Notes: generated by a model not told the origin, from the sequence alone. A stretch of DNA of 64,000 bases from Prinia subflava (GCF_021018805.1 NC_086251.1:41424767-41488766), one strand, 5' to 3'; positions 1-12,710 are shown, counted from the stretch's first letter. Numbers and translations: made by a program.

Positions 1-2312
1 AGAGGAAGGAGCCAAAAGAGAAGACCCTCAGGGCATATAAAGCAGAAAATTGCACTCTACTAAAATCTCATAGGATTGGAACCATTGTTTGTTTTGATTG
101 CAAAGTTCAGGAGCAATTTCAGTTTTTCATAAGTAGCCCAAACCTAATGGTTTTAGCCACTGCACCGTAAGCAGCAAGAGACACAGACTAGGAAGGAATA
201 AAATTAGGCTGCCTTATCTGTCTGCTCAGACAAAGTGAGAATCCAAGTGTGCTAATAGTCCTTCAGAGGAAAAGCAAACAAAACAATTAGTATTTCAGTC
301 ATCTCAGGTGCCGTTACTAGACTGTGAAAGACTTGCATTGCATAAATACCTGAATGCCCTTCTTCCCTCAGTATGTTCCACACACCTGCTACCATAATGG
401 CCACAAGCATGTGCTGTGAGCATCCAGTGTTCCTTGAGCATCTCAATAATGCAATGCCTTCCATTTCATGAATGCCTCTCTTCTCCTGGTTCAGTATTTC
501 CACTGATATGTTATCTTTTTCTAATAGAAGTCTGTATCTTTAAAATATGGAACAGTTAAAACTGAAGCAAGGGCAAGGCAATGTGCTCCTGCCTTGAAAA
601 AGTCTGCAGGCAACACAGACATCAGTACTAAAACTTTTGACCTTCCTAGCCCAGAAAAACGTCTTTCCAAAATTCAAGGTTTTACATCTCTCTTTCCAGC
701 TCACTTGAAGCAGGAGCAGCAGAGATTACTGCAGAACTTGTTTCTTTCTGTTTTGTTTCTAAAAGGAGTATTTTTAAGTCAGCTAAATTCACCATCTGCC
801 TCCATCTAGCCTTCCATACATGGAAAATTTGGATGAGAAATTCTCTCTGAGAAAGTGAAGCAAGTGTTGGCAGCAAGTCCTATCCCTCCCAGTGTCACAG
901 CAGACACAAATGAATTCACACATACCCTGCTCTAAGCAGAACTTACACCTTAAGGTGTGTGATGCATGTGAATTGGCATTGGCACATGTACAGCTGGGCA
1001 CAGCTATCATATGAAGCTGAATTCCTCTCCCCTGCTAATCAAATGTAAGCAGAGTGAGTCCTGATATTTTAGATGTGGCAAGGAGAATCTGACCATTTTT
1101 CATAGTGAGAAAAACAGGCAGTGCCTATTAATATAAGAAATCCTCTCTCTCTCTACCTTTCTCCTTCCCAATGTAAATGATTTGCTAGGAATTTACTCAA
1201 GCACAGGATAAATTGTCATTGCCACAACAGGGCAATGCCACAGCACTACCTAAAATAGAGGAGTATTACCCAGCCCTGGCAATAGAAAGCCAGAACTGTC
1301 TTCTAGTAAGACAGGGGTCAATATTCCCTGAAAGGGCAAAACTGAATCACCAACTAAGATTCATCCAGAGGTAAGAATTGAGAGCTAACACACCTTCTCA
1401 ATCCCAAACCAGACCCTAAGAATTCAGCTCAGAAAAGTCAGCTTGCTTACAAGCTGCATTCTCAGCTAGATCACCAGCCTGAGAACCTGCAAATGGCACT
1501 ATGGTGGTTGAGGGGCATCTTTAAAGCTGTTAATGTAGGCTTGTCTCTGGACACCCGTGTCTTTGTAAATCACTGCAACCACACCAGTCACTGGGTCTGC
1601 TGTTTCAGATTGTGTAAATAAATGTGTCTGTGTGCCTTGCTCTTAACCTGGCTTCAGGTAAAGTCACTAGCTCACCCAGAGGCATCCCTCTCTCTCTGTA
1701 GTCACTCAGATTGTCTTAGGAGCTGATAGCACAAAGGACCTAAACAAGAACATGTCTTCGGCTGGTCAATGTTAACAAAGAAACTTCTCTTTCTAATCGT
1801 GGGAATGGGGACTGCACATGAGGTCCCAGGTGGGAGAGAGATGATGTTCAAGCACTAAGAGAGGCACACGGCACTGCCAACCCTACAATGCCAGACAGCC
1901 AGACCTTGTGGCAGGCAGACAACCAGCCTGAGCTCTGATCTGCTGTGCTGCCAAGAGAAGCCAAGAGAATGGGAAACATCCCAAAGGGCACAACCCCATC
2001 CAGAAAGGCCCCACTAGCAAGTACACACTCAAATGCAGCCCATTGCCTCAGCCTCTCCCATCACATGCCTGAATGTGATCCACATCACATCCTTCTGCAT
2101 GACAGATGTAAAGGACCTGAATTTCACACTAGAAGAGAAACTGAGAACATAACTCCACTTGACTTGGAAACTTGCAGACTTTTGTGGGACAGAGACAAGA
2201 TATGATGGAGTAACAGACAAATCCATTGAAAGGGACCACAGTTTTTTCAAATGCCTGCTGAAGAACGGGAAGAAAGGGTCATCCTTGAGGTGACAGCTTG
2301 CCTTCTGCTAGG
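1..2312. other. unique sequence without a recognisable gene
   Basis: No recognisable coding exon, RNA gene or transposable element was seen. Open frames on both strands are under 90 codons and resemble no family I know. A short CT microsatellite lies at about 1142-1154. Composition is AT-leaning, as expected for intergenic or intronic DNA. Confidence 0.6.
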
Positions 2313-2317
2313 CATGA
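2313..2317. repeat. left target-site duplication of the solo LTR
   Basis: The pentamer CATGA lies directly outside the left end of the LTR and is repeated exactly at 3750-3754, outside the right end. A 5-bp duplication is the size commonly seen for ERVL-type integrations. The match supports a single integration event, with little change to the flanks since. Confidence 0.7.
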
Positions 2318-2442
2318 TGTCATGGGTTGACATTAGACAAAATGCCAATGCACCCATGAGGGTATATTTTACCTAATGAACTACCGTGAGATGTGGTCAA
2401 GAACAGAGCAGAGCAGGCCTAATACTTGAAACAGACAGACAA

Positions 2443-2448
2443 TTTATT
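2443..2448 (-). promoter_or_regulatory. LTR polyadenylation signal
   Basis: AATAAA on the minus strand, within the part of the LTR expected to hold the R/U5 junction. It fixes the proposed orientation of the LTR. No equivalent signal was noticed on the plus strand of the element. Confidence 0.45.
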
Positions 2449-3010
2449 ATACTACATAACAATGGACAATAGAAAAGGAAAGAAAAACCCAACCACCCAA
2501 AAGCGGAAGAGAAAACCTCCCAAAACACTGCTTCTCCTCCCCCCCAATTTCCATTCCATACATGCTCACTCAGTTGACTCCAGCACATTACCTTCATCTA
2601 CTTGCTTAATCCCTCAACAACCCTGGGTTCCTAATCCAAATCATCATCCTTTAAAATTCAGACAATCCACATTCCATCCAGGACGAGAGGAGTCTCTCTC
2701 GCACCACAAACCCCCCCCCCCACAGGAAACACAGGTCCACCATCCCGTGTTCCCACGTCACCCATGGCACTGCCTCGAAGAGTCTGCCAGGGTGACACCC
2801 TCCTTTCCATGTCCAGCACTCTCACTGCCGTCCATGGACCTGAACTGCAACAGGGCTCTTTTTAAGGATGTTTTGGCCAAGTACCAAAAACCAGCCATCT
2901 TCTCATTTTGGGACTCAGGTCCCCCCCATTTACCCCTGGGGCCGGGGGCTCCAAGAAGCAGGCCAGAACGTCTCTGGGTTTGAGCCAAAAACATCCACCC
3001 AAACACAGTC

Positions 3011-3019
3011 TTATTTATA
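3011..3019 (-). promoter_or_regulatory. candidate LTR TATA box
   Basis: TATAAATAA on the minus strand, about 740 bp from the 5' end of the LTR in its own orientation. It would place transcription start near 2985. A second AT-rich candidate, GATAAAAG, lies near 3232-3239. Which of them was used cannot be decided from sequence. Confidence 0.35.
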
Positions 3020-3319
3020 GTCAGGAGGGTCCAGGGTCCGTCTATGGCTATCATTATGCAAGAAAAGTCCAGCCTCATAGGCCACTCCTCTTCATTCCGG
3101 CAATCGAAGGGGCTTCTTTTCATCTCACATTACCCTCTCGGTCCCAGGCTGTCCTCTCTCTTCTAAAACCACCAACTATGAGAATTCAGCGTCCAGGGAT
3201 AACTCTCTTCTGCCTTAGAAAGAGTTAAAAGCTTTTATCTCCCACCACCAAGGTCAGGCACAGGCAATCGCAGGCACTGCAGCTCTCACAAGCAGTTCCA
3301 GCTCGGCACCTTCTCTCTG

Positions 3320-3395
3320 TGGGGGGAGGAGAGAGACGGGACCGGGGGGGGGGGGAAGGGGGGGAACGGGATGGGACAGGGAGGGGGACGGAAGG
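3320..3395 (+). repeat. G-rich tract with G-quadruplex potential inside the LTR
   Basis: The tract holds a run of about 12 consecutive G, a second run of about 8, and several GGG runs with short loops. This satisfies the usual four-run quadruplex pattern on the plus strand, that is, the non-sense strand of the LTR. A separate C-run lies at about 2711-2721. Homopolymers of this length are also prone to assembly error. Confidence 0.55.
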
Positions 3396-3749
3396 CACCT
3401 CCAAAGTTCTCCCTCCACCCCTCCATTCTAGATGGAAGCTGGACCAGCTCCACTCCAGCTCCCTCTGTTCCCCACCCCGAGGCCCACCTTGCTCAGCCAG
3501 GCCCACCTTGCTCCCCTCCCCCACCCGGCCTAGCCAGGCCTGGGCAGGGGAGAGGAGAAGACGCTCCCTCTCCGAAAGCAGAGCAGGAAAGAGGGAGTCC
3601 TGCTGGGAAATCCGGCTTTTAACCCCTCGTGTCCTCAGAGGCGTGTCCCACCTCTTAGTGGCCAACAAAGGTGCCAATACTCAGACCTAAGGACTGATTG
3701 GTTTGACCACTACTTCCAAAAAAAACTCACTTCCCTTCAAACCACGACA

Positions 3750-3754
3750 CATGA
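3750..3754. repeat. right target-site duplication of the solo LTR
   Basis: CATGA, identical to 2313-2317 on the other side of the element. Confidence 0.7.
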
Positions 3755-5273
3755 CATCCTCATTCTCACCATGTCTGGACTATGACTCTTCTTTTATATA
3801 TGGCCAGTAATCCCCTGACCACAGAAGATGCTACTGCACTAGTCACAACCATCAGAAAGAACAGATCTTCCTCCAAATTCAAGACTCCAGGACCATAGAC
3901 TATACATTTTTAGGAAATGGGTGGATCACAGAACTGCCCCTTTCCAAGACTGTTTTGCCACTTGCTGTTTGTTTCACTTATGTACAGTCATTAATAAAAA
4001 AAGACTAGTATTTGACAGCTCTTCCAGGAGCCATGCAGAATCTGGCTTTGGTCTAGCTCTGGAGAGGTGCTTGTGGTTTCACCACATTTCACTCCCTTCC
4101 ATTTTTTAAGAGCATAACTAGAACAAGGAGTGAATTACCATTGGAGGATGAATTCTATTCTGAGCTGTCTTTTCCCTGGGTGCCCTAAGATGCTAGATAC
4201 TACGAAATACTTTCATACTCCATCAGTATGTCTGAGGAACAGAAGATGGACGTTTCAAGGTATTGAAAGCAAAGCAGTTCTATTTTAAAAAAATGCAAAT
4301 CAACATTAAAAGACTGGTAGGAAGGAAAAAGCAACCAAAGAGACCAAATCTTAGTAAATGCTGTAGCAAAGTGGGAGCATGACACATACTGTTGTAACCT
4401 CATGTGCTGCCTCTATTGCTTCTAAAATAGGAGACTGAGAAATGCTCCTTAACTCCTGAGTGAGGGCAGGGGTTGTACTGCAGACCAACACAGGGGAGAC
4501 ACCTGGGTATATATTAGTCCAGTCCTGGCCTTCCCATCCATCCACCCACTGCTTCTTCATGGGAGTGGTTACAGAAGGTGTCAGGGGCCTCAGGGCCCTC
4601 CATCCACATTTGGGAGCACCTTGATTAAAGGAAAGAGTGCTTTCACAAAAATTAGATTTGGAATTTGGAATGTAAACATTGTGTTCACACTTGAAACAAA
4701 CTAAAAATAAAGTTGATGGGCATCTTTGGACACTCATGTAATGGGTTGTATCTAAGTTACATCTGCACATGTTCGTTAGTTACAATGTTAATGAAAGAAA
4801 CTAAAAATTAGCAGAAAAAATAATATTTATCCATAGTCTTTCCTGAGAGTATCAAGTATTTTCAGCAGAGATCATCTGAAGAACAGGCATTCCTTTAGGG
4901 TAAAGATTTTTTCCTGCATAAATTAAGATCAAAGAGAATTATTTTCAAGTCTGCAAGGAGTCAGGCCTCATTCTGCAAAGAAAAACAAAAACAAGCTGTA
5001 TGGGTGTAAAGGACTGCACAACAATAGACATGGTCCTGCTAGTTTTATTACTAATAACCTAAACAATTAATAAAATTTGAAAGAATAATAAATTTTAGAG
5101 AAATTCTGATAAATTAGAAGAGATTATTGAAATGCATTTATTTAAAAGGAAACACTTCAGAAAGTTTGGGGCATGGAGTTCAACCTAAATCTCACTATGA
5201 ATCTGCTTTTTAGGGTTAACAGTTGTTCTCTTCACCTCATTGCAAAAGTCTAAGTTACCTGGCATCTCACAAG

Positions 5274-5305
5274 ATAAATTGTCAATGGCATAAATTGTCA
5301 ATGGC
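5274..5305. repeat. two-copy tandem repeat of 16 bp
   Basis: ATAAATTGTCAATGGC occurs twice head to tail (5274-5289 and 5290-5305). A partial third similarity, ATGAATTT, follows. It is probably a local slippage duplication. Confidence 0.85.
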
Positions 5306-7942
5306 ATGAATTTACAATGACATTTCAGTATCCCAATCAAATGCTTGTATGTAAACATCTAATCTGTCGGACAGATTTCATTCCACCTGTGATGTAGGGA
5401 GTCTTGAATTTCAATTCTGAGTAATTGTAAATATATAGTGCCAAAGACCTGTCTTAAATCTTTGAGAAATTAGTAAAAGTGTTAATCCTTTACAGGAAAC
5501 TTAAGAGAAGACATAAATAAAATCCTTTTCTGCCCCTTTTCTCAGTGATGCATGCTTATCTTGACTTCTAAAGAATGAATAATTAGTGTGTCTATAAGAG
5601 GAATTTGGAATAAGGACATCTAGAAACCTTTGCATGGGTTAGCAATGGTGAATGAATAGAAAGGCACATTTTTAACAACAGTTTATTCCTTCTGACAAGA
5701 TTTCTAAGCATGACTGTTCCCTACATTATTTTTATAATCTACTCTTTATAGGGTTCCAACTTGCAGATACTGATAATCAAACATTTTCAGAAATCATGAA
5801 TCAAAGTAGCCAGCACATGCTCATCTTCAGCATCACAGTACAAAGGAAACAACTGCTGTCTTTCAGCTGCCTGTGTGTTGTTTCCTGGACTGAACTGACT
5901 GTGTCAAACATGCAGAAATGCCCAAGCTGGCTCCCTCCAGGTGCTGCCTGGCCCCAGCACTGTTTGTTAGGCCAGGCCAAAGGTGTGCCTGGTCCTTTGG
6001 CTGTGCTGCTCCTGAGGCTGCACTGGCAGTCCTCCAGCTTTGTCATGGGCTTAAACCAGGCTGGCAACCCTAGGCAGGGCCAGCAGCCTTAAAAGCAACT
6101 CAAGCTTTCCTGTGCTGCATTCCCAGGAGCAGGTCACTCTGCTGCTATCCCTAGTGCAAGGGATGTCTGAACGGCTGCTTCAGAGAGCCACTCCACATCC
6201 ATCAAACCCTTGGTGCTGAATGAAAGCTAAGAAACCCAGCTGGACTCAGACTGGTTCAAGACTGGGTTTGAGTAGTAACAGTCAAGAGCTCATTGCACAG
6301 TAGATTATAAGCTTGTTTATGGATGTGCAGAATAGTGGATCTAAAGTTTTCAAAAAGAAGCTGTAATAATACATTGGCAAACTATAATAAAAAACAATGC
6401 TTGAACCTCTCACAATGACAGAAACAAAAGCTTTCATAAATTTCCTGAGCTGCCTTGAAACTTTCAACAATTAAGTATATAACTAACATAATACATGAAC
6501 AATTCTGCTGTCATCATGGGTATGAACAAAATCATAGTCATGTCTTTAGTAGATCAATCATCACAAAGTAAAATTTGTCATAACTTAAAATGAGAGGAAT
6601 GATTTACAGTGGCATCAATACTGTTTGCAGTGGTAGCTTACTTTCTAACATTCCAACCCCCTGAATCAGGATACTGTGCTACTGCCCATTCAGTATATGT
6701 TAAAACATAAAACTTACAACATGAGCTCTGAAATGCTGAGCTGTCACTACCCTGAAATTCTTATGAAAAAACAAATGTCAGGCCTTCTTCTGCTGACTGG
6801 AACTTCTTAGGGTTACACAACAAAGCAGAGCTTTCCCAAAAGTTCTGTTCATCTGGAGATACCCGGCCCCTTCCCAGAGAGGATCATCTTTCTTGTGGGC
6901 CACAAAGCTCCATTGCTGGAGATACTAATCATTTAAGGTCTTGGGTGATTTTGATTGTGATTTTTCAGAACTCTATGGCACATTGTGGCTGTTAACTGTT
7001 CAACTTTCAGTCTGCATTTTAATAGAATGGAGAGGAAACCAATCTAAGATTGTCTCAGGGATGAACCAAATCACTTGAATTGCCAAGAGGTCTTTGGTGT
7101 AGACATTTACTAATGAACACTTACCTTGCATTAAGCTAATTTCTACACAAATTTCTAGATCTTTTTCTGTCTCGGACATGGAAAAAGAGAAAGATGAACA
7201 CTTACTTATGGTTGGGTCACCAGAGGTTTCCAGAAAGTGAAGAGCAGAGATAGCAGAAAGCACCATCCTTAGGGCAGAATGGCTAATGCAGTTATGAACA
7301 CAAGAAAAGCTTTGTTGTTCTCTGGGTGCCCACACAGACTGCATTTTCCTTGCCCTATGTCGCACACAAGTTGGTGAATGAAACTTTCATCAAGTTGCAG
7401 GATTTGGTGTGTCAAATGCATCCTGAACTAGATGTCATCTACAGTAAGGTCAAAGACTATCACCAAGATCCCCAATAGCATCCAAATCCCATGGAAGTGA
7501 TTCAGGCAAGCTGCTGAATTGTGTCCTTAGCTCCCTATACACAGTACACATGCTGCAGACCCTTGGAGGGATGGAGGTTCAAAGGGGTAGGTTTTATTTC
7601 AAGTGAGAAATTCAGCCAAGTTCCTTCAGAAAAGTAAATGCACAAAGAGAATCACAGTGTTCACAAATCTCAGTACACACAGACTAAGCAAAACCTTTGA
7701 TCTTCTGGAGAAGCTATTACCTCGGGATATTAGAGCACTGAGGGGAAAAAAGGAACGTGAATAGATACTTGCTCACTGTGTAAAACAAATGGATTGATTT
7801 CAGATATGATCCAAATGAGTGTCCATCCTCATCACAAGCCCATCCCAGTAGCTGACTTTCATAGAATCCTTCTCTGACAGTTTTGCGTTAGCATCAAAAT
7901 TAATGTGCATTATTAAAACAGGATATGGTATTACAAGGATAC

Positions 7943-7973
7943 TATTTACTATCTGAAGTATTTACTATCTGAA
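7943..7973. repeat. two-copy direct repeat of 15 bp
   Basis: TATTTACTATCTGAA occurs at 7943-7957 and 7959-7973, one base apart. It is probably a recent local duplication. Confidence 0.85.
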
Positions 7974-8017
7974 ATAGACATTGCTCAACTTTTCAAGGTC
8001 TGCAGTTTCCATGGATA

Positions 8018-8031
8018 GCAGCAGATGGTGC
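8018..8031 (+). promoter_or_regulatory. CTCF-like motif
   Basis: GCAGCAGATGGTGC agrees with 12 of 14 positions of the CTCF core CCASYAGRKGGCRS. The first C and the late C are the mismatches. It is a moderate match with no supporting context. Confidence 0.25.
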
Positions 8032-8889
8032 TGTCCTCCTGTCTGGAAGCCAACGCAAGCTATCGAGCCTTGCTGAGCTAAATAACATTTTTGCACTATC
8101 AGCTTCTTAACTGCTGTGCAGATTTTCTGCTAATTGGGTGAGAATTAGCTGTGGATAAGGTTTCAGATTAACTTAAAGCAAAAGCTTGGGCTGTTAGCTC
8201 ACATCAAACAATGCTGCTGTGCTTCACAGCTAGTGACACTTGCACTACCATGCTTTGCAGTTTTTAATAGCCATTATGGTATTCAGGTATCCTCATTCAA
8301 ACAGAAGCAGAATTCAGAGAAGAGTAACTAAGGTGATCAGAGATCCGGGGGACAGAACTGTCTGGATTAGACAGCCTAGCCAAGCAGTGGCTGCTGGGAT
8401 GAGCACCAAATAAGTATATGAAGTTATAAGGGAAAAAAAGCCAGGTTTACTACTGAGTCTTGTTTCAAGGTAGGGGGAGAAGGAGGTATAACTGGGAAGA
8501 ATGGAATTAACCTGAATAAAAGGTCTTTATTCTGACAAAAGGCTGACTGCACAAGGAGTTGAGAAATCATATCTCTCAGTGATGGGCTGAATAAAAGCAG
8601 GGTAATGAAGAATAAGAGGAGAGCTGGAGGCGAGTATCAGTGGCTGTTCCATGGCCATGCCTGTGTTTTATTTCTGCTTCCAACAGAACTCTTTGAAAGA
8701 GCACAACCTACAACTCTGAGAACTTCTTTGGGAATATTGAGAAGGATAGAAACCTAAAGATTCCTGTGGCAGCCTTCTGGAAAGCCATGATGTAGGTGTG
8801 CTTCTGAAAGCATGGCCAGAATGCTCTTCTGGTAGGGTACTGCTCCAGGGAAACCTCTCTGCTGCAGCACAGCCACCAGCCAGCTTTGC

Positions 8890-8946
8890 TGGTGACATCA
8901 TGATGCTTCTGGGTGCCTTCCAACTCAGACTATTCCGTGATTGTTA
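8890..8946 (+). mobile_element. CR1 LINE 3'-end remnant
   Basis: The stretch 'ggtgccttccaactcag' followed by a degenerate 'attccgtgatt' resembles the terminal part of an avian CR1 in the plus orientation. The bases upstream (about 8650-8890) are not clearly CR1. It is too short and diverged for a firm call. Confidence 0.42.
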
Positions 8947-9260
8947 AGGCCAAAAGGCAAAATTCACTCATAGGAAAAGCTGAGCCTAGAATGAGACCAA
9001 CAGAAATGCCATGACACCCAATAAATACTGCAGATAGCGCCAATGATAATAGACCAACTTTAGAACATCACAGACATCCACTGTTTGTATAGGATATACA
9101 GGATCTCGATAGATTCTGATGTCTTACTGCTATGGGAAAGTTAAAAATAGCCATCTAAACCCTTGCCTGCACAAATACAATGGAGGTTGACAGTTGTCCT
9201 CCTGCCAAAACCACTGTGATGCTTGGGATCAGTAGCAATGGTCAGCCAGACTTGATGTTC

Positions 9261-9333
9261 TTTAAAAAAAAAAAAAAAAACAAAAAAAACAACCCAAACA
9301 AAAAACAACACACCAAAAAACCAACAAGCACTT
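9261..9333. repeat. A-rich tract
   Basis: A run of about 17 A is followed by A-rich sequence broken by single C bases (CAAA and CCAAA units). It could be the degraded tail of an old retrocopy ending near 9260. The upstream sequence is not recognisable as a processed gene, and I saw no target duplication. Confidence 0.6.
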
Positions 9334-11459
9334 TAATTGCCTCCTCACCACCATTCTGGATGTTTTCTGCCTCTCTTCCTCCATGCACCAGGCCATCTGC
9401 TCGCCTATTAAAAGGCAGCCAGGCCCCACTCTGATATGGAGGATTTTTCTGCTTAAAATTAGACAGGTTTCCTAGCACTTCTCCTCTTACCAACAAAGCA
9501 TCGCACTGAACTGAGACGAAATTGGTGAACTAGTGCACAATCTGGACTGGAATCAAATAGAGTTGTGGATTACAGGTGAATGACTCCTAGCTTGTCTTTC
9601 TTTTAAACATAACCTTATTCATCTTAGGATGAGAAGGGACGTATGTTTGTGGCCCGTCCATTACTTATGCAAGTGAAAGGTAAATGAAGAAACACTTTCT
9701 AAGTTTAGAAATTCTGTTGAATCAAACTGTATGTCTTATTTTCCAATTTGATAAACTTGCCAGGAGAATCATGAAGGAATCTCAGAGGCTGAATGGCATT
9801 TTCATTCATCCAAAACCTAAGATGAGAAGAATCAGCTCAACACTATCTCCCCTGCAGCCAGATTAAGATTTGCAAAGACAGCATATCTGTGCTATCAGAA
9901 CTTTTCCTCCATCCTCAGGGACTCTTGGGGTTTTTTTCCTTCTCTCTGATTCCTCTTTTTAGGACACCTACTTTTCCCTGAAAACCCGCCTTCAAACTAC
10001 AGAACTTTTCATTCTCTTGGAAGTGCCTTTTCCTTAGTGCCTGTAGCAATCATGTCCAAGTTCTGAGAGCCTGAGCATTCAGCAGCAAACTCCTAAGAGG
10101 TTGTCAAGCCGCTGCAGGCTAAACCGCTTGTCATTGGACCCAAAAGTCCCCCTAGATTTTCAGTCAGTTCTGACATGTGATTCATCAGCTGAAAGCCCTG
10201 TTAATCATGCCCAATATTCCCATCCCTCAGCACATACTGAGGGGTTTAAATATGTGCTGTAGTCTAGTTTTAAAGCTAGAAGCAATGGGTCAGTTTTGCT
10301 TTACGCCTCCTGATGTTTTCAAAGAGAAGCAAATTGATTTGTTTGGTCCAGTCTTTATTCCTTCACATATAGCAGTGCCATACTAAAAGCATCCATGCCC
10401 AGATGCTAGATGTGCTTTAGCCCGGTTAATCTTGAGTCAGAGGTCTCATGGGATTCCCAAACACTTCAGGCACAACTTACAGAACTGTGGTTAAGCAGTA
10501 AGCAGATAAAACTGCTGAAACCCAGTGGCCAGAAAAGACTTCATCTAGTGTCATTAACATGGCAGAGTTGATATAAGGGGGAAAATAGATGCAGTTATAT
10601 ACTCCTTATCTAGCTTCTTGATGCATTTTAGCACTGTAGCATGTGTGAAATGGTAATATTCACCTTGCAGACAAGAGTCAGAAGAGTTGTGACCTTTACT
10701 GTCCTTACTGTTCCTACCTCAGGCTGTTTTCTCAAGATCCTCTCAGCAGCTTTAAGATACCTGACAGAGAAGGTTCACTTTACTAGATTAATACTGGTTC
10801 ACTTCTTTTCAATGAGTCACTTAAAAGACCAGGAGCCAGCACAGAAGCCTGTGGAATGGGAAATTGGACAGGAGGAGAGGGAAGAGCCATGAAAATGAAG
10901 CAAGGCAGCAGGTCAGACAATGCAAGACTGTATGAGAACCACTGAAAGAAAGCTCAGAGTGGCTCTGGGTTTGGGGAGGCCCAACACTGGGGAGCTCTGA
11001 TAGTCTAAGTTACTGAGTGAACAATGAAGCAGATGTTCCATTACACAGCAGGTTCCTTTACAGTTTGGCCTTTTTCCTTCAAGGAAGGATTGGTCCTTTG
11101 AACCTGGCTACCAAATCTGTCTTGCTCTCTATGCTGACAGTGATGAACTTACTTACAAAGATGAAGGCAAAAAGTGGGAATTGGGAAACCAAGACACTCA
11201 TATTTTATTTCCTTTAGAGTTAAAGCACATGGACAAGCACTGAGGTAAGGGCTGTGCAGTCATCCCTTGCCACCTAAGCAGATCTCACACAGGGACCTTT
11301 GCAAGAGAAAAAAAAAATATGAGAAACTACAGCTCATGTTGCTTAAAAAGTTATGGTGATAGAAATGTTCTTTAATATCTTCATGGGTAAAAATATGTTA
11401 GAAAGATTGGAGACATAACAGATTTTAAATGGCTTAGAGACCATACTCTTTTTCTAACC

Positions 11460-11490
11460 ACCACCACCAACAACAACAACAACAACAAAA
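11460..11490. repeat. CAA/CCA trinucleotide microsatellite
   Basis: Three CCA units pass directly into about six CAA units. Confidence 0.85.
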
Positions 11491-12620
11491 ATTTACAGTT
11501 CTTAAGAAGAAATTAAAGCCTTGCATATATTATTATTAATATTAATTAAAAATAGAATCTAGAAAATGTTAATATGTACAGGAAGTACATTTTTCCATGT
11601 GACCAACAGCCAACATAGACTTTACAACAAAAATCTTGAAGAAGTGGGAAATGTTGGCCACTTTGGGAAGATCAGCTTTCAGGAAAGGAAAGAAGCTAGT
11701 TGCAATCCGGTAAGCCTCCTTCCCAATGGAATTCCCATATAGAAAAAAAATCTTTGAAATAACTTGAAACCTTTGATAGAGTTCAGGTCTCTCCAGAGGC
11801 ATCAGAGGTCAAGATGACTGTTGATGGCAACTGGCATGATGGCATTGGTAATGTCTACTCAGTAGTCACCTTCAGAAGGCTTGAGCTCATTACCCCAGCA
11901 GGTCTGTGTCCTCTGATGCCTGTGATTCTTCCAGAATTACCTTGCAATTGTAGTCATTGCCACCATCACCTATGGAATACATGGAGGTTTGAGATGAAGA
12001 ATCAGAGCAGCATTTGAAACGCTGGCGAGTTTGCACATGCAGGGGTATAAGACTGTGGGCTTTTCTGTTCGTTCCTGTAAAGTCATTAGTGTTTCTCTTG
12101 ACTACTGCTAATAACTGAGGTACATTTTCATAGAAGCTGCTGTGGTTAGGGTTGGTATGGACCCCAGCCAGCAATCAAGCCCCAAGAAGCAACTTGCTCA
12201 CTCACCCACTAGTGCAGTCAACTGGAAGGGTAAAAAGCTAGAAAGCTTGTGGGTTGAAATAAAGACAGACTAATAGGAAAAGCAAAAGCATGCATGCATG
12301 CAAAGCGAAACAAGGAATAGATTCACTGCTTCCCACGGCAAGCAGGTGTTCAGCCATCTCCAGGAGAGCAGGGCCCCATCACTGTAACAATGACTCGTGA
12401 AGACAAACACCATCACTCCAAACATCCCTCCCCTCCTCCTGCTTCCCCCCACTTTCTATACTGAGCATGATGTCACATTGCCTGGAGTATCCCTTTGGGA
12501 ACTTGTGGTCACCTGTCCTGGCTGTGCCTCCTCCCAACTTTCCCTGCACCCCCAACTTCCTCACCAGCTCAGCAGTACAGAGAGCAGAAAACGCCTTGGC
12601 TCTGTGTAAGTCCTGCCCAG

Positions 12621-12637
12621 CAACAACAACAACAACA
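12621..12637. repeat. short CAA microsatellite
   Basis: Five to six CAA units, about 80 bp before a CpG-rich block. Confidence 0.8.
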
Positions 12638-12710
12638 TCTCTCTATTATCAACCCTGCGTTCAGCATAACTCCAAAGCATAGCTACTGGGAAGAAAATTA
12701 ACTCTGCCCC

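Larger units (their letters stand above)
2318..3749 (-). mobile_element. solo LTR of an avian endogenous retrovirus, probably ERVL-like
   Basis: This 1432-bp block is bounded by terminal inverted repeats. The plus-strand left end reads TGTCATGGGTTGA and the complement of the right end reads TGTCGTGGTTTGA, so 11 of 13 bases match, and both ends have the retroviral TG...CA form. Identical CATGA pentamers flank it. I assign the minus orientation because AATAAA occurs on that strand (plus-strand TTTATT at 2443-2448) about 125 bp from the downstream end, and a TATAAATAA box lies upstream on the same strand (3011-3019). No primer-binding site, polypurine tract or gag/pol/env reading frame follows, so this is a solo LTR left by LTR-LTR recombination rather than a provirus. 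The 185-codon plus-strand frame and the 150- and 121-codon minus-strand frames inside it are not viral genes. The subfamily is not certain. The length is large for an LTR, so an internal insertion, for example the G-rich part, is possible. Confidence 0.72.
3755..8889. other. unique sequence without a recognisable gene
   Basis: AT-leaning unique DNA. Frames reach at most about 139 codons (minus strand, 4351-4770) and show no family resemblance. Two short direct repeats (5274-5305 and 7943-7973) and a CTCF-like motif (8018-8031) are listed separately. Nothing else is supported. Confidence 0.55.
8947..12710. other. unique sequence without a recognisable gene
   Basis: No gene is recognised. The region contains an A-rich tract (9261-9333), a CAA microsatellite (11460-11490), an AT-rich patch (about 11526-11555), a short ATGC repeat (about 12289-12303) and a second CAA run (12621-12637). 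Frames are under 95 codons. Confidence 0.55.

Noticed and set aside
2426..2983. 185-codon frame
   Set aside because: It lies on the antisense strand of the solo LTR and includes the C homopolymer. It is not a viral or host gene.
8011..8045. RE1/NRSF silencer site on the minus strand
   Set aside because: Only GGACAGCACC fits one half of the element. The other half is missing.
9180..9333. Processed pseudogene with A tail
   Set aside because: The A-rich tract could be a tail, but the upstream sequence is not recognisable as any gene and no target duplication was found.
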